Made by a program: the position numbers and the translations under genes. This document shows, one piece after another, positions 8,902 through 18,289 of a DNA stretch of 64,000 bases. Positions within the stretch are counted from its first letter, which is position 1. The number at the start of each line of letters is the position of its first letter. The stretch lies in assembly GCA_965217135.1 (NCBI GenBank), contig OZ244249.1:2170001-2234000 (forward strand), in the 5' to 3' direction. This stretch comes from HXMU1420-2 sp017643305 (lineage in GTDB: Bacteria > Pseudomonadota > Alphaproteobacteria > Rhodobacterales > Rhodobacteraceae). Under the pieces are notes generated by a model. It was not told the origin of the DNA. It made no database searches and saw only the letters and a program-made list of their open reading frames with translations.

Positions 8902-9957
8902 TCAGTTGGACGACATGGTCACCAGGTCAGCAACAGCCGTCTGCGTGTCTGCCAGCTCCGGATCGGAAACCAGACCGTAGGAGGACAGCGGTCCATCTTC
9001 GCCAGCGACCTCGTCAGACACGAAGAAATCGGCATATTCCTGCAGGCCGGGGATCACGCCGACATGTGCTTTCTTGATGTAGAAGAAGAGCGGGCGGGAC
9101 ACCGGGTATTCGCCGGTCGCGATGGTTTCGGTGGATGGGACGATGCCGGACACGGTGGCGACTTTCAGCTTGTCGGTGTTGTTTTCGTAAAACGCCAGGC
9201 CGAACACGCCGATGCCGTTGGAATTGGCGTCAATTCGGGCGAGTGTTTCGGTGTAGTCACCGTCGATATCCACGGATTTACCGTCGTCGCGCAGGTCGAT
9301 ACAGGCTTTCTCGGCGGCTTTCTTCTTCGCTTTGTCGCTGTCGCCTTCGGCAACGGCCAGAAAGGCTTCGAATGCCCCGGTGGCTTCGCAGCCCGCTAGA
9401 ACAACCTTGTCTTCGAAAACTTCGCGTGTGCCATGCTTGGTGCCAGGCACAAAGGCCAGGATGTCCGCAGCTGGCAGGTCGGCGTTGAAGTCAGCCCACT
9501 GGGTGTAAGGGTTGTCCACGATTGCGCCGTCAACCACGACCTTGTCGGACAGGGCCATGAAGATGTCGGACGGTTCGAATGCGGTGTAGTCCGGGCCGTC
9601 GATCTGGGACGCGAACACGATGCCATCATACCCGATGCGGACTTCGACGATGTCGGTCACGCCAGCTTCTGCACAGGCTTTGATTTCCTTTTCGCGGATT
9701 TTGCGGGACGCGTTTGCAATGTCGATCGTGTTTTCGCCGACGCCTTCGCAGAAGCGCTTCAGACCAGCCGAGGAACCACCGGATTCAACAACCGGGGTCG
9801 GAAAGTCAAAATTTTCGCCAAACGCTTCGGCAACGATGGATGCATAGGGCAGAACGGTGGACGAACCTGCGACCTGAACGTTGTCGCGGGCGGCCGCGGT
9901 GGTGGCCGAAACGGCTGCGATGGCCAGCGCCGAAGCTGCCAGTTTCACATTGGACAT
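8902..9957 (-). CDS. pstS: Phosphate-binding protein PstS
   Basis: I choose the ATG at 9955-9957 because GGAG lies 6 bases upstream and it starts the signal peptide directly (SNVKLAASALAIAAVSA, cut at TAAA). The mature protein opens with VQVAGSSTVLPYA, and the phosphate loop ESGGSSAGLKRFCEG is typical of PBP-like PstS. It captures phosphate in the periplasm for PstCAB. It is the first gene of the operon, controlled by the PHO box at 10050-10067. Confidence 0.94.
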   Translation of the reverse strand: MSNVKLAASALAIAAVSATTAAARDNVQVAGSSTVLPYASIVAEAFGENFDFPTPVVESGGSSAGLKRFCEGVGENTIDIANASRKIREKEIKACAEAGVTDIVEVRIGYDGIVFASQIDGPDYTAFEPSDIFMALSDKVVVDGAIVDNPYTQWADFNADLPAADILAFVPGTKHGTREVFEDKVVLAGCEATGAFEAFLAVAEGDSDKAKKKAAEKACIDLRDDGKSVDIDGDYTETLARIDANSNGIGVFGLAFYENNTDKLKVATVSGIVPSTETIATGEYPVSRPLFFYIKKAHVGVIPGLQEYADFFVSDEVAGEDGPLSSYGLVSDPELADTQTAVADLVTMSSN

Positions 9958-10049
9958 GTGAGTCTCCATAGTGGGTATAATCGCGGTCGTCCCCATGAGG
10001 ACCGCCCGCTCCTGCTATTGGCGTTACATGAGCCTTTTGTGACAGGTAC

Positions 10050-10067
10050 GTAACAGATTTATGACAA
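10050..10067 (-). promoter_or_regulatory. PHO box upstream of pstS
   Basis: On the minus strand 10067-10050 reads TTGTCATAAATCTGTTAC, close to the known PHO box (two CTGTCAT/CTGTCAC half-sites 11 bases apart). A third half-site, CTGTCAC, follows at 10045-10039 with the same spacing. This is the expected PhoB site about 85-110 bases upstream of the pstS start, and gives a PhoR-PhoB feedback loop. Confidence 0.88.
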
Positions 10068-10136
10068 CAGCAAATTTGTCTAGAATCCTGACAGAATGCC
10101 GCAACCTAGTTTGTGCGCCACCAGATCGAAAAGCCG

Positions 10137-11183
10137 TTAGACTGGCAAAATTACCGTAAAAACAGAGCCTTGGCCCAGATCGCTTTCAACCCGCAAACGT
10201 CCGCGATGGCGGTTGATGATGTGCTTCACAATCGCCAACCCCAGCCCGGTGCCGCCCATTTCACGACTGCGATGAGCATCGCCCCTGTAAAACCGCTCTG
10301 TCAGGCGTGGCAAATGCACGGGATCGATTCCCGGGCCCTTGTCGATCACGCGGATCCGGACCCCTTTAGAGCGCAAAGCGGCGTCTTTTTCAGAAACGGT
10401 AACTTGTACATCTACGCGCCCACCGGAGCCGCCATATTTGATCGCGTTTTCAATGAGGTTGGTGAACACCTGCTGCAACTGGTCCAGATCACCGGCAACG
10501 GTCACATCGCCTTTGGGGTCCAGCAGATCCAGCACCACGTCCGCCTGTTTGGCCACAGGGGTCAGAGACCGGATGGTCGATTCCAGACAAACGATCAGGT
10601 CCACCCGGTCGCGCGGGCGCACGCGTTCTTCGGCTTCGACCCGACTGAGCGACAACAGGTCGGCGATCAGCCGATTCATACGGGCTGCTTCGCCTTCCAT
10701 GATACTCAGAAACTGGTCACGGGCTGCGGCATCATCGCGGGCCGGACCGCGCAGGGTTTCAATGAACCCGATCAGTGAGGTGAGCGGCGTGCGCAATTCG
10801 TGGCTGACATTAGCCACGAAGTCGCGCCGCATCTGCCCGGCCTGTTCCACATGGGTGATGTCCTGAAACATCAGCAGCACCGCCCCCGCCTCTACCGCGC
10901 CGATCCCTTCGACATAGCGGCAGGACACCTCGAACATGGCGTCCTGCACGCCATCATTGGCCAAATGCCGCGCCATGCGTGGGTTGCGGTCGCGCAGGCA
11001 GGCCTCAATCGCCTCCAGCACCGGGGGCTGGCGCAAGATAGTGGCAAAGTGGCGGCCCTCGATCTGCTGGCCCAGCAACGTGCGCGCATCTGCGTTGGCC
11101 GCTAGGATACGTTCGGTCTGGTCCACCAGCAGAACGGGCAGTGGAATGGCTGCCAGACATCCTTCGATCAATGCGTTTGCCAT
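10137..11183 (-). CDS. phoR: Phosphate regulon histidine kinase PhoR (no membrane segment seen)
   Basis: 348 residues: a PAS domain (about 5-115), HisKA with the phospho-acceptor in FVANVSHELRTPLTSL, and HATPase_c with N (NLIENAIKYG), G1 (DKGPGIDP) and G2 (GGTGLGLAIV) boxes. It transfers phosphate to PhoB. No hydrophobic segment long enough to span the membrane is visible, unlike enterobacterial PhoR, so it may be tethered through PhoU/Pst contacts. It is upstream of pstS on the same strand, separated by the PHO box region. Confidence 0.9.
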   Translation of the reverse strand: MANALIEGCLAAIPLPVLLVDQTERILAANADARTLLGQQIEGRHFATILRQPPVLEAIEACLRDRNPRMARHLANDGVQDAMFEVSCRYVEGIGAVEAGAVLLMFQDITHVEQAGQMRRDFVANVSHELRTPLTSLIGFIETLRGPARDDAAARDQFLSIMEGEAARMNRLIADLLSLSRVEAEERVRPRDRVDLIVCLESTIRSLTPVAKQADVVLDLLDPKGDVTVAGDLDQLQQVFTNLIENAIKYGGSGGRVDVQVTVSEKDAALRSKGVRIRVIDKGPGIDPVHLPRLTERFYRGDAHRSREMGGTGLGLAIVKHIINRHRGRLRVESDLGQGSVFTVILPV

Positions 11184-11230
11184 CAGATGCCTACCACCCG
11201 GTCCACCAACTATTTCCCTGAAAACTGTGA

Positions 11231-12421
11231 CTACGGTGTGACGGTTGCCTCTGCAATCGCTGTCGCAAACACCTGTTTCAGCGCCTCGGGGTCTTCCAGC
11301 CCCACCGACACGCGGAAGAAACCTTCCGATATCCCCAGTGCTGCACGGTTTTCCGGGGACAGCGCCCGGTGCGATGACGACGCGGGGTGCGACAGGGTCG
11401 TGCCCACATCACCCAAGGTTGGCGCAAAGCTCAGCCCGTCTGCTGCCCGCGCAAAGGCATTGGCCGCCGCGCGGTCCCCGTCCAGTTCAAAACTGACCAT
11501 GTTACAGCCCTGACCTTTGAGCAGCGCCTGCGACAACGCCAGATCGGGGTGATCAGACCGTGTCGGGTAGATCACCCTCTTCACGCCCGGCAACCCGGTC
11601 AGATAGTCCGCCAATGCTGCCGCTGTAGCCTGTGCCCGGTCATAACGCAGATCGAAACTCAGCAAACCGCGTTCCGCCAGCCAACAGTCAAACGGGCTGG
11701 GGGTCAGTCCGGTGGTCACGGAAAACACCCTCAGCCGGTCATTCAATTCCGGATCCCGCGCCACGGCATAACCCAGCATCACATCGGAATGCCCAGCCAG
11801 CAGCTTGGTGATGGAATGGATCACGATGTCAGCGCCCAGCTCAAACGGCCGGATCGCGCGGGGCGTAGTAAAGGTGTTGTCCACCACCAGAAGCAGCCCC
11901 TTTTCCCGGCACAGCGCAGCAAGCCCTTCGATATCGGCCATTCTGAGCGTCGGGTTTGACACCACTTCGACCAGGATCATCCGGGTTTCGGGGCGTACGG
12001 CGGCACGCATCGCCTCCACGTCGCCGGGGTCGGCAAGCGTGGTGTTGATGCCCAGACGTGGCAGGTCTTCGGCCATCAGGCGCAGGGACCGGCCATAGAG
12101 CTGGTTGCCCCCAATCACGTGATCACCGGTTTTCAGCAGACCCATCAGTACGGCGGTTACCGCTGCCATGCCCGACGACGTCACAACCCCGCCCTCGGCC
12201 CCTTCCATTGCATCGATGCGACTGGCGACCACGTCGGCGTTCGGGTGGCCCTCGCGCGAATAGGTGTAACCGTGCACCGCGCCTTCGTATTGCGCATCAA
12301 GCGCATCGGGTGTTTCGCTGGCATAAACAACTGACGGCGACAGCGGCGTCACCACAGGCCAGCTGGCACTTTCAGGCAGGGGCACAGGGCGGATCAGGGA
12401 CCCGCGAGCGTTTCTGTTCAT
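11231..12421 (-). CDS. Cys/Met metabolism PLP enzyme (cystathionine gamma-synthase / gamma-lyase family)
   Basis: About 396 residues from the ATG at 12421, which overlaps the stop of the upstream CHMI-like gene (ATGA). The frame is open upstream to 12481 but would overlap further. Motifs: YSREGHPNADVV, GGVVTSSGMAA, the Asp in VVDNTFTTPRA, and the PLP lysine in HSITKLLAGHSD. Members make or break C-S bonds (cystathionine gamma-synthase, methionine gamma-lyase, O-acylhomoserine sulfhydrylase). The sequence alone does not decide the reaction. Confidence 0.85.
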   Translation of the reverse strand: MNRNARGSLIRPVPLPESASWPVVTPLSPSVVYASETPDALDAQYEGAVHGYTYSREGHPNADVVASRIDAMEGAEGGVVTSSGMAAVTAVLMGLLKTGDHVIGGNQLYGRSLRLMAEDLPRLGINTTLADPGDVEAMRAAVRPETRMILVEVVSNPTLRMADIEGLAALCREKGLLLVVDNTFTTPRAIRPFELGADIVIHSITKLLAGHSDVMLGYAVARDPELNDRLRVFSVTTGLTPSPFDCWLAERGLLSFDLRYDRAQATAAALADYLTGLPGVKRVIYPTRSDHPDLALSQALLKGQGCNMVSFELDGDRAAANAFARAADGLSFAPTLGDVGTTLSHPASSSHRALSPENRAALGISEGFFRVSVGLEDPEALKQVFATAIAEATVTP

Positions 12422-12741
12422 GTCAGGAATTCCGTTTGGTAATTGGGGGTGCTGAACCTGAGATCCATAGATAGCCAGCATGGTCGCGGCACATGTCGCG
12501 ACAGTAGCCCAAAAAGGTCCGATCGCAGCGCAGCCAGAAACTCCGCATCGCGGTGCGCTTTGGGCAGCAAAGAGACATCAGCCATCAGATGCGTGTGATG
12601 AAACTGCACAACAGGCATTGCCCTGCCTTTGCAGTCTCCGGCTCCGGCATCGTGCTGCAGGATCACGGTCTCGATCTGTTTCAGAATTTCGACCGCATTC
12701 AGTTCGATGTCTTCAGAATAGGTAAGTTGTGCATGTGGCAC
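12418..12741 (-). CDS. 5-carboxymethyl-2-hydroxymuconate isomerase-like protein
   Basis: 107 residues with the CHMI pattern: N-terminal MPHAQLTYSEDI (the catalytic proline follows the initiator Met) and the central histidine-rich HHTHLMADVS. It belongs to the tautomerase-like CHMI family that isomerises a homoprotocatechuate degradation intermediate. No other aromatic-degradation gene is nearby and it is coupled to a PLP enzyme, so its physiological substrate here is uncertain. Confidence 0.75.
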   Translation of the reverse strand: MPHAQLTYSEDIELNAVEILKQIETVILQHDAGAGDCKGRAMPVVQFHHTHLMADVSLLPKAHRDAEFLAALRSDLFGLLSRHVPRPCWLSMDLRFSTPNYQTEFLT

Positions 12742-12746
12742 CGCGA

Positions 12747-13268
12747 TCAGACCTCGCGCATCTGATCGCGAAAGAGGCGCATGTTTTCCTGGTAGTGCAG
12801 TGCGCTCATCGTCATGCCTTTGATGGTGGAGGCATTCAGTTCCCGCACCACCTTGCCGGGGCTTCCCAGCACCATGGAGCCATCGGGAATTTCCTTGCCC
12901 TCGATCACCAGCGCCCCAGCCCCGATCAGGCAGTTTTTACCGATCTTGGCGCCATTCAGCACAATTGCACCCATGCCGATCAGCGAATTGTCCCCAATCG
13001 TGCAGCCATGCAGCATGACCTTGTGGCCGATGGTGCAATTTTCGCCGATGATCAACGGATAGCCCGGATCGATATGCATCACGCAATTTTCCTGCACGTT
13101 CGACCCTTTGCCAACGCGGATCTCATCATGGTCCGCACGGATGGTGGTGCCGAACCAGACCGACGCGCCTTCTTCCAGCACGACCTTGCCGATCAGGTTG
13201 GCGTCGGGGGCGACCCAAGTGTCTTCGTGAAGTTGGGGGGCGGAATCGCCCAGAGCGTAAAGCGTCAT
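12747..13268 (-). CDS. Gamma-class carbonic anhydrase family protein
   Basis: 173 residues from the ATG at 13266-13268, which overlaps the gmk stop (ATGA). The frame continues upstream, but that part is inside gmk. It is a left-handed beta-helix of hexapeptide repeats with the metal-site histidines in TTIRADHDEIRVGKG, MHIDPGYP and CTIGHKVMLHGC. Proteins like YrdA/CaiE and plant gamma-CAL belong here. Zinc-dependent carbonic anhydrase activity is plausible but not guaranteed. Confidence 0.85.
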   Translation of the reverse strand: MTLYALGDSAPQLHEDTWVAPDANLIGKVVLEEGASVWFGTTIRADHDEIRVGKGSNVQENCVMHIDPGYPLIIGENCTIGHKVMLHGCTIGDNSLIGMGAIVLNGAKIGKNCLIGAGALVIEGKEIPDGSMVLGSPGKVVRELNASTIKGMTMSALHYQENMRLFRDQMREV

Positions 13269-13906
13269 TTCAGATCCTCGAATTCGGCCTGCAGGTCGCG
13301 CACATGCCCCATCAGGGCCGGTTGCTGAATACGACGCAGGCGGGTGGCGGTAATAATGGTGCGCAACCGGTCTTCGGTTGCGTCCAGATCCTCGTTTATC
13401 AGGACATAGTCGTAGCTGCCCCAATGGCTGATTTCATCCCAGCTTTTTTGCATGCGGCGGGCGATGGTTTCGGCATCGTCCTGGCCTCGGCTTTCCAGCC
13501 GGCGGCGCAGTTCTGTGATCGACGGTGGCAGCAAGAAGATCGACAGCGTGTGCTGGCCCAAGGCCGAGTTCCGGATTTGCTGCGCGCCCTGCCAATCGAT
13601 GTCAAAGAGCACGTCTTCTCCCTGTCCAATTGCTGTTTCCACAGGACCTGCCGGAGAGCCGTAAAAATTGCCAAACACATGGGCGTGTTCCAGCATGCGG
13701 CTTTCGGCCACTTCGGCTTTGAACGCGGCTTCTGGCAGGAAATGGTAATGTTCGGCATCCACCTCCCCAGGACGCGGGGCGCGGGTGGTGGCGGACACGG
13801 AAAACACAATGGACGGGTCCCAGTCGCGCAGACGCCCAGCCAGCGTGGATTTGCCCGCGCCCGAGGGCGAGGACAGGATGATCAACAATCCCCGGCGGTT
13901 GGTCAT
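13265..13906 (-). CDS. gmk: Guanylate kinase
   Basis: 213 residues: P-loop SSPSGAGKSTLAGRL, GMP-binding region SVSATTRAPRPGEVD with YHFL downstream, and the lid region RLESRGQDDAETIARR. It phosphorylates GMP to GDP in nucleotide recycling. It follows yicC by nine bases, the same neighbour order as in many proteobacteria. Confidence 0.96.
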   Translation of the reverse strand: MTNRRGLLIILSSPSGAGKSTLAGRLRDWDPSIVFSVSATTRAPRPGEVDAEHYHFLPEAAFKAEVAESRMLEHAHVFGNFYGSPAGPVETAIGQGEDVLFDIDWQGAQQIRNSALGQHTLSIFLLPPSITELRRRLESRGQDDAETIARRMQKSWDEISHWGSYDYVLINEDLDATEDRLRTIITATRLRRIQQPALMGHVRDLQAEFEDLK

Positions 13907-13915
13907 GATCAGCGC

Positions 13916-14806
13916 CTATTCCACATTTTGAACTTGTTCGCGCATCTGGTCGATCACCGCCTTCAGCTCCAACCCCACGGTGGTCAGGTCGCGGTTCTGC
14001 GATTTGCTGCAGAGCGTGTTGGCTTCGCGGTTGAATTCTTGCGTTAGAAAATCCAGCTTGCGACCGACCGGACCATTCGATTGCATCAACTCGCGAGCGG
14101 CCGTGACATGGGCACGCAGGCGATCAATTTCTTCGGTCACATCTGCCTTGACCGCAATCAGTGCCAGTTCCTGCGCGACGCGGTCCGGGTCGGTATCTGC
14201 GACGTTTTCCATCACGCGGGCAAGGTTGGCCCGCAGCGTGTCTTCCATCGCGGTGCGGCGGTCTTTGGCCAGCGCGGCGGCCTGAGTGGTCAGCGTTTCG
14301 ACAGTATCTATCTGCGTCCCGAGGATGTCGGCCAGCGCCGTGCCTTCGCTGGCCCGCATGGACAGGAAGTCCATCAGCAGTGGTTGCAATGCCGCGCGCA
14401 GTTCCTTGACCAACGGGGCCGGGTCTACATCCGTTGGCCCTGTATCCAGTACGCCGCGCAGTTGCAGCACATCGCTGGCGTTGGATGGGGCCAGGGTCAC
14501 CCCCTGCTCCATCGCAGCGTCTTCGACCTGCGCCATCGCCGCCAGCACATCCGATAGCACGGGCGCGTTTACCTGCACCTGCCCGCCGTCATCCGCGCGG
14601 GTCAGTTTAAGCGACAACGTGACAGAACCACGGTTCAGCGCCTTGCCCAAATCGGCGCGCAAACCGGCTTCCAGCCCTTCGAGCCAGTCCGGTACGCGCA
14701 GACGCAAATCCAGCCCGCGCGCATTCACGCTGCGAAGCTCCCAAGCCCAGCTCCAGGGGCCGGATGCCCCCCGGGCCGAAGCGAATGCGGTCATGGAATG
14801 GATCAT
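13916..14806 (-). CDS. yicC: YicC-family endoribonuclease
   Basis: 296 residues starting MIHSMTAFASARG, the conserved N-terminal signature, and ending with the DUF1732 pattern RKLDFLTQEFNREANTLCSKS. E. coli YicC is an RNase linked to sRNA turnover and stationary-phase fitness. It is immediately upstream of gmk on the same strand and probably co-transcribed. Confidence 0.92.
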   Translation of the reverse strand: MIHSMTAFASARGASGPWSWAWELRSVNARGLDLRLRVPDWLEGLEAGLRADLGKALNRGSVTLSLKLTRADDGGQVQVNAPVLSDVLAAMAQVEDAAMEQGVTLAPSNASDVLQLRGVLDTGPTDVDPAPLVKELRAALQPLLMDFLSMRASEGTALADILGTQIDTVETLTTQAAALAKDRRTAMEDTLRANLARVMENVADTDPDRVAQELALIAVKADVTEEIDRLRAHVTAARELMQSNGPVGRKLDFLTQEFNREANTLCSKSQNRDLTTVGLELKAVIDQMREQVQNVE

Positions 14807-15058
14807 CGGCGACCTCGCAGTACCGGGTTTCAGACGCTCGCAGGTAATGCAAACCGGATGGGCAGAGCAACCCCGCTGCGGCAGCGAGCCCGCCTCTCTG
14901 GGCCTGCCCAGTGTTAACCATATATTAATGTTAACCTTTCATGAACAAAATCAGCAACCTATGTCTGCGGACAATGGGCAGTCATCCGATTTTCGGGATC
15001 GCTTGGCCAGAACCAGCCTGCTGGGGGGCATGGCAACCGTGGAAACAGGGTTAAAAAC

Positions 15059-15730
15059 ATGAAGCGCTGGCTGGACTGGAGCCATTTTGGAAACGTTGTC
15101 CCAATGACGCCAAACGGAGAAACGCCCAATCCAAGATCGCTGCTGTGGCAATTGGAGGCGTATTGGGCCGCCCTGCCCCGTATTGGCCTTGTGCCTCGGC
15201 GCAGCGATGTGGATCCGCGCGGCTTAGAACGGATCCTGCCCGATGCGGTAATCTTGGAACGAGTCGCGCCGGGTGTGGCGCGGTTCCGGATTGCCAGCCA
15301 GCATTTGTGTGACATCGCCGGAGGCGAAGTGCGCGGCATGCCGATCACCGCACTGTTTTCGGCCGCGCACCGGCAGCAAATGACGAATGCGCTGGTGGAT
15401 ATCTTTGATCGGCCCGCGACACTGCTCGCCAATCTGAAGGGAACTGGCACGGGGCTGACACGCCCACTGCGTGGCGGAATGGTCTTGTTGCCGCTGTGTC
15501 TGGACAATGGTGAGGTGACCCGCGCCATGGGCGCTATCGTGACCGATGCCACTGCAGCCAGCGCCCCGCAGCGCCTGGTGCTGTCCGATCTGCAAATCCG
15601 CTCCATTGGCTTGGACATGGGCAGAATGAAACATGAAACCCGCCCACATGTATCCGTAGATGGGTTCGCGGAAGATCAGCAGCCACTGTCAGGTCGGCCG
15701 CATTTGCGCATCGTGAATTCGGCGGATTAG
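15059..15730 (+). CDS. PAS-domain protein (PAS_5 type)
   Basis: 223 residues matching the alphaproteobacterial single-PAS family: a SLLWQLEAYWAALPR opening, then DVDPRGLERILPDAVILERVAPG, and a C-terminal tail. The family is common in Rhodobacterales, has no output domain and is of unknown function; the second-messenger or flagellar links sometimes suggested are not tested here. It stands alone and converges on the DAHP synthase gene. Confidence 0.75.
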   Translation: MKRWLDWSHFGNVVPMTPNGETPNPRSLLWQLEAYWAALPRIGLVPRRSDVDPRGLERILPDAVILERVAPGVARFRIASQHLCDIAGGEVRGMPITALFSAAHRQQMTNALVDIFDRPATLLANLKGTGTGLTRPLRGGMVLLPLCLDNGEVTRAMGAIVTDATAASAPQRLVLSDLQIRSIGLDMGRMKHETRPHVSVDGFAEDQQPLSGRPHLRIVNSAD

Positions 15731-15750
15731 GCCGCCAGTCACACCGCTTT

Positions 15751-17121
15751 TCAAACCGCTTCGCGCTTTTCCCGCTCACGGCGCAGATCGGTCAGTTCCT
15801 CGGCCACCAGGAAGGCCAGTTCCAGCGACTGGCTGGCGTTCATGCGAGGATCACAGGCGGTGTGATACCGGTCGCCCAGGTCTTCGTCGGTGATCGCGCG
15901 GACACCGCCAGTGCATTCGGTCACATCCTTGCCGGTCATTTCGAAATGCACGCCGGCTGGGATGGTGCCCTCAGCCTTGTGGATGGCAAAAAATTCCTGA
16001 ACTTCCTTAAGGATGTTGTTGAAGAATCGCGTTTTGTATCCAGTGGCCGATTTTTCCGTATTTCCGTGCATCGGGTCACAGGACCAGACCACATTGGCAC
16101 CTTCTTCCTGCACCGTACGGATCAGGCGCGGAAGGTGATCCCCCACTTTCCCGGCGCCGAAGCGCGCGATCAGCGTCAGGCGCCCGGCTTCGTTGTCCGG
16201 GTTCAGTTCGGACATCAGCACCTTGAGGTCTTCCGGCGTGGTGGACGGACCGCATTTCAACCCGATCGGGTTCTGTACGCCCTTGGCAAATTCAACATGC
16301 GCGCCGTCAGGCTGGCGCGTCCGGTCTCCAATCCAGATCAGGTGGCCCGAGCCTGCCAGCCACTGGCCGGAAGTGGAATCGAGCCGACACAATGATTCTT
16401 CATACTCCAGCAGCAGCGCTTCGTGGCTGGTGTAGAATTCCACGGTGGAAAACTCATGCGCCGTGTCCGAATCGATCCCGGCGGCCGCCATGAAATCAAT
16501 CGTGTCCTGAATGCGTTCAGCCAGATCACGGTAGCGTTCTGCGCCCTTGCCTTCGGCAAAGCCCAGCGTCCAGGCATGGACGCGATTCATGTCAGCATAG
16601 CCACCGGTCGAAAACGCGCGCACCAAGTTCAGCGTCGCAGCGGCCTGGGTGTAGGCCTGCAGCATCTTGTCCGGGTTGGGGCTGCGCGCTTCGCGCGTAA
16701 ATTCCAGATCGTTGATAATATCGCCACGGTAGCTGGGCAATTCCAAACCATCTACCACCTCGGTCGGGGCAGACCGCGGCTTGGCGAACTGGCCCGCCAT
16801 ACGGCCCACCTTGATGACCGGCACCTTGGCACCGTATGTCAGCACCATCGCCATCTGCAGCAACACCTTGAATGTGTCGCGGATGGTGTCGGCCGAAAAT
16901 TCCGAAAAGCTTTCCGCGCAATCGCCACCTTGCAGAAGGAAAGCCTCCCCACGCGACGCCTTGGCCAGCAGAGACTTCAAACGACGCGCTTCGCCCGCGA
17001 AAACCAGGGGCGGATACTGACGCAAACGTGCTTCGACTGCGGCCAGGGCCGCGGGATCCGTATACTCCGGCATTTGAACTCTGGGTTTCGACCGCCAGTC
17101 CGATTTCTGCCACGTAGTCAT
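15751..17121 (-). CDS. Class II 3-deoxy-7-phosphoheptulonate synthase
   Basis: 456 residues, the usual size for plant/actinobacterial-type (class II) DAHP synthases. Motifs: GGDCAESFSEF, the PEP-site run KCGPSTTPEDL, VVWSCDPMHGNT, HFEMTGKDVTECTGG and the metal-site CDPRMNASQSLEL. It condenses PEP with erythrose-4-phosphate as the first step of the shikimate pathway. Monocistronic, as far as the flanks show. Confidence 0.95.
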   Translation of the reverse strand: MTTWQKSDWRSKPRVQMPEYTDPAALAAVEARLRQYPPLVFAGEARRLKSLLAKASRGEAFLLQGGDCAESFSEFSADTIRDTFKVLLQMAMVLTYGAKVPVIKVGRMAGQFAKPRSAPTEVVDGLELPSYRGDIINDLEFTREARSPNPDKMLQAYTQAAATLNLVRAFSTGGYADMNRVHAWTLGFAEGKGAERYRDLAERIQDTIDFMAAAGIDSDTAHEFSTVEFYTSHEALLLEYEESLCRLDSTSGQWLAGSGHLIWIGDRTRQPDGAHVEFAKGVQNPIGLKCGPSTTPEDLKVLMSELNPDNEAGRLTLIARFGAGKVGDHLPRLIRTVQEEGANVVWSCDPMHGNTEKSATGYKTRFFNNILKEVQEFFAIHKAEGTIPAGVHFEMTGKDVTECTGGVRAITDEDLGDRYHTACDPRMNASQSLELAFLVAEELTDLRREREKREAV

Positions 17122-17284
17122 TGACCTAGTCTCCGAAGGGGAATGCAGGGGCCGTTATACAAAGGACGTTTTGTACTGACCACCCGTCATTTGCACCCTC
17201 TTGACGTTCTTGCAGGCTTCTGGGAAGGCTTTTTGACACCATTTGGCAATGCCGAGGCCGATTGGTTTCAGAAGGATGGCAAAA

Positions 17285-18289
17285 ATGGGCGACACCCCGC
17301 AGATCGTGGATGTGGATAATAACGGTGCCAAGCCCCGGCATTTCGTATTTGTCCTTATCGATAACTTCACGATGCTCTGCTTTGCATCGGCTGTGGAATG
17401 CCTGCGGATTTCGAACCGCATGTCCGGTCAGACGCTGTATACGTGGAGCCTGTGTGGTGAAGGCGGAGAAATGAAGACATGCTCAGCCGGCACCAGCTTC
17501 AAGCTGGACAGCGACCTCCCGGATCTGGGCCGTGATGACGTCGTCATGCTGTGTGGAGGGGTGGACGTGCACGTTGCCACGACCAAACGGCTGCTGGGCT
17601 GGATGCGGCGCGAGGCCCGCAAGGGGCTGGTCATGGCCGGGCTTTGCACAGCGGCTTATGCACTGGCCAAAGCTGGTTTGCTGGACGGGCGTAAAGCCAC
17701 GACACACTGGGAAAACCAGGACAGCTTTTCCGAAGAATTTGACGAAGTCGATTTGAAAAAATCGGTCTTTGTGACCGATGGTAACCGATTGACGACAGCG
17801 GGCGGCACATCTTCCATCGACCTGATGCTGAAGATAATCGCCGACGATCACGGTGATGAACTGGCCAATGCCGTGGCCGACCAGCTGATTTATACCACCA
17901 TCCGCACTGACCAGGACACCCAACGCCTGTCCGTACCCACGCGCATCGGCGTGCGTCACCCCAAACTGAGCCAGGTAATCCAGATGATGGAAGCCAATAT
18001 CGAGGAACCGATCAGCCCTTCGATTCTGGCCAAAGACGTGGGCATGTCCACGCGCCAGTTGGAACGCCTGTTCCGCCGGTATCTGAACCGGTCGCCCAAG
18101 CGATATTACATGGAACTGCGCCTACAAAAGGCCCGCAACCTGTTGCTGCAGACGGATATGAGCGTGATCAACGTGGCGCTGGCCTGCGGGTTTGCATCGC
18201 CGTCGCATTTTTCCAAATGCTACCGGTCGCATTACGACACCACGCCTTACCGCGAACGCGGCACGAATTCGGCGCGGTTGTCAATCTGA
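17285..18289 (+). CDS. GlxA-family (DJ-1/PfpI + AraC) transcriptional regulator
   Basis: The ATG at 17285 is chosen because GAAGGA lies 8 bases upstream; in-frame ATGs at 17276 and 17243 lack a good site. It has an N-terminal DJ-1/PfpI-like domain (about 10-185, with the nucleophile-elbow equivalent AGLCTAAYALA) and two C-terminal AraC helix-turn-helix motifs ending SPSHFSKCYRSHYDTTPYRER. Relatives regulate glycine betaine, carnitine or arginine catabolism. The target here cannot be inferred from neighbours. Its end overlaps the convergent olsA gene by 9 bases. Confidence 0.85.
   Translation: MGDTPQIVDVDNNGAKPRHFVFVLIDNFTMLCFASAVECLRISNRMSGQTLYTWSLCGEGGEMKTCSAGTSFKLDSDLPDLGRDDVVMLCGGVDVHVATTKRLLGWMRREARKGLVMAGLCTAAYALAKAGLLDGRKATTHWENQDSFSEEFDEVDLKKSVFVTDGNRLTTAGGTSSIDLMLKIIADDHGDELANAVADQLIYTTIRTDQDTQRLSVPTRIGVRHPKLSQVIQMMEANIEEPISPSILAKDVGMSTRQLERLFRRYLNRSPKRYYMELRLQKARNLLLQTDMSVINVALACGFASPSHFSKCYRSHYDTTPYRERGTNSARLSI

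Noticed and set aside
15725..15740. GGCGG-ATTAGG-CCGCC hairpin as terminator between the PAS gene and DAHP synthase
   Set aside because: Five base pairs and no T-tract in either direction.
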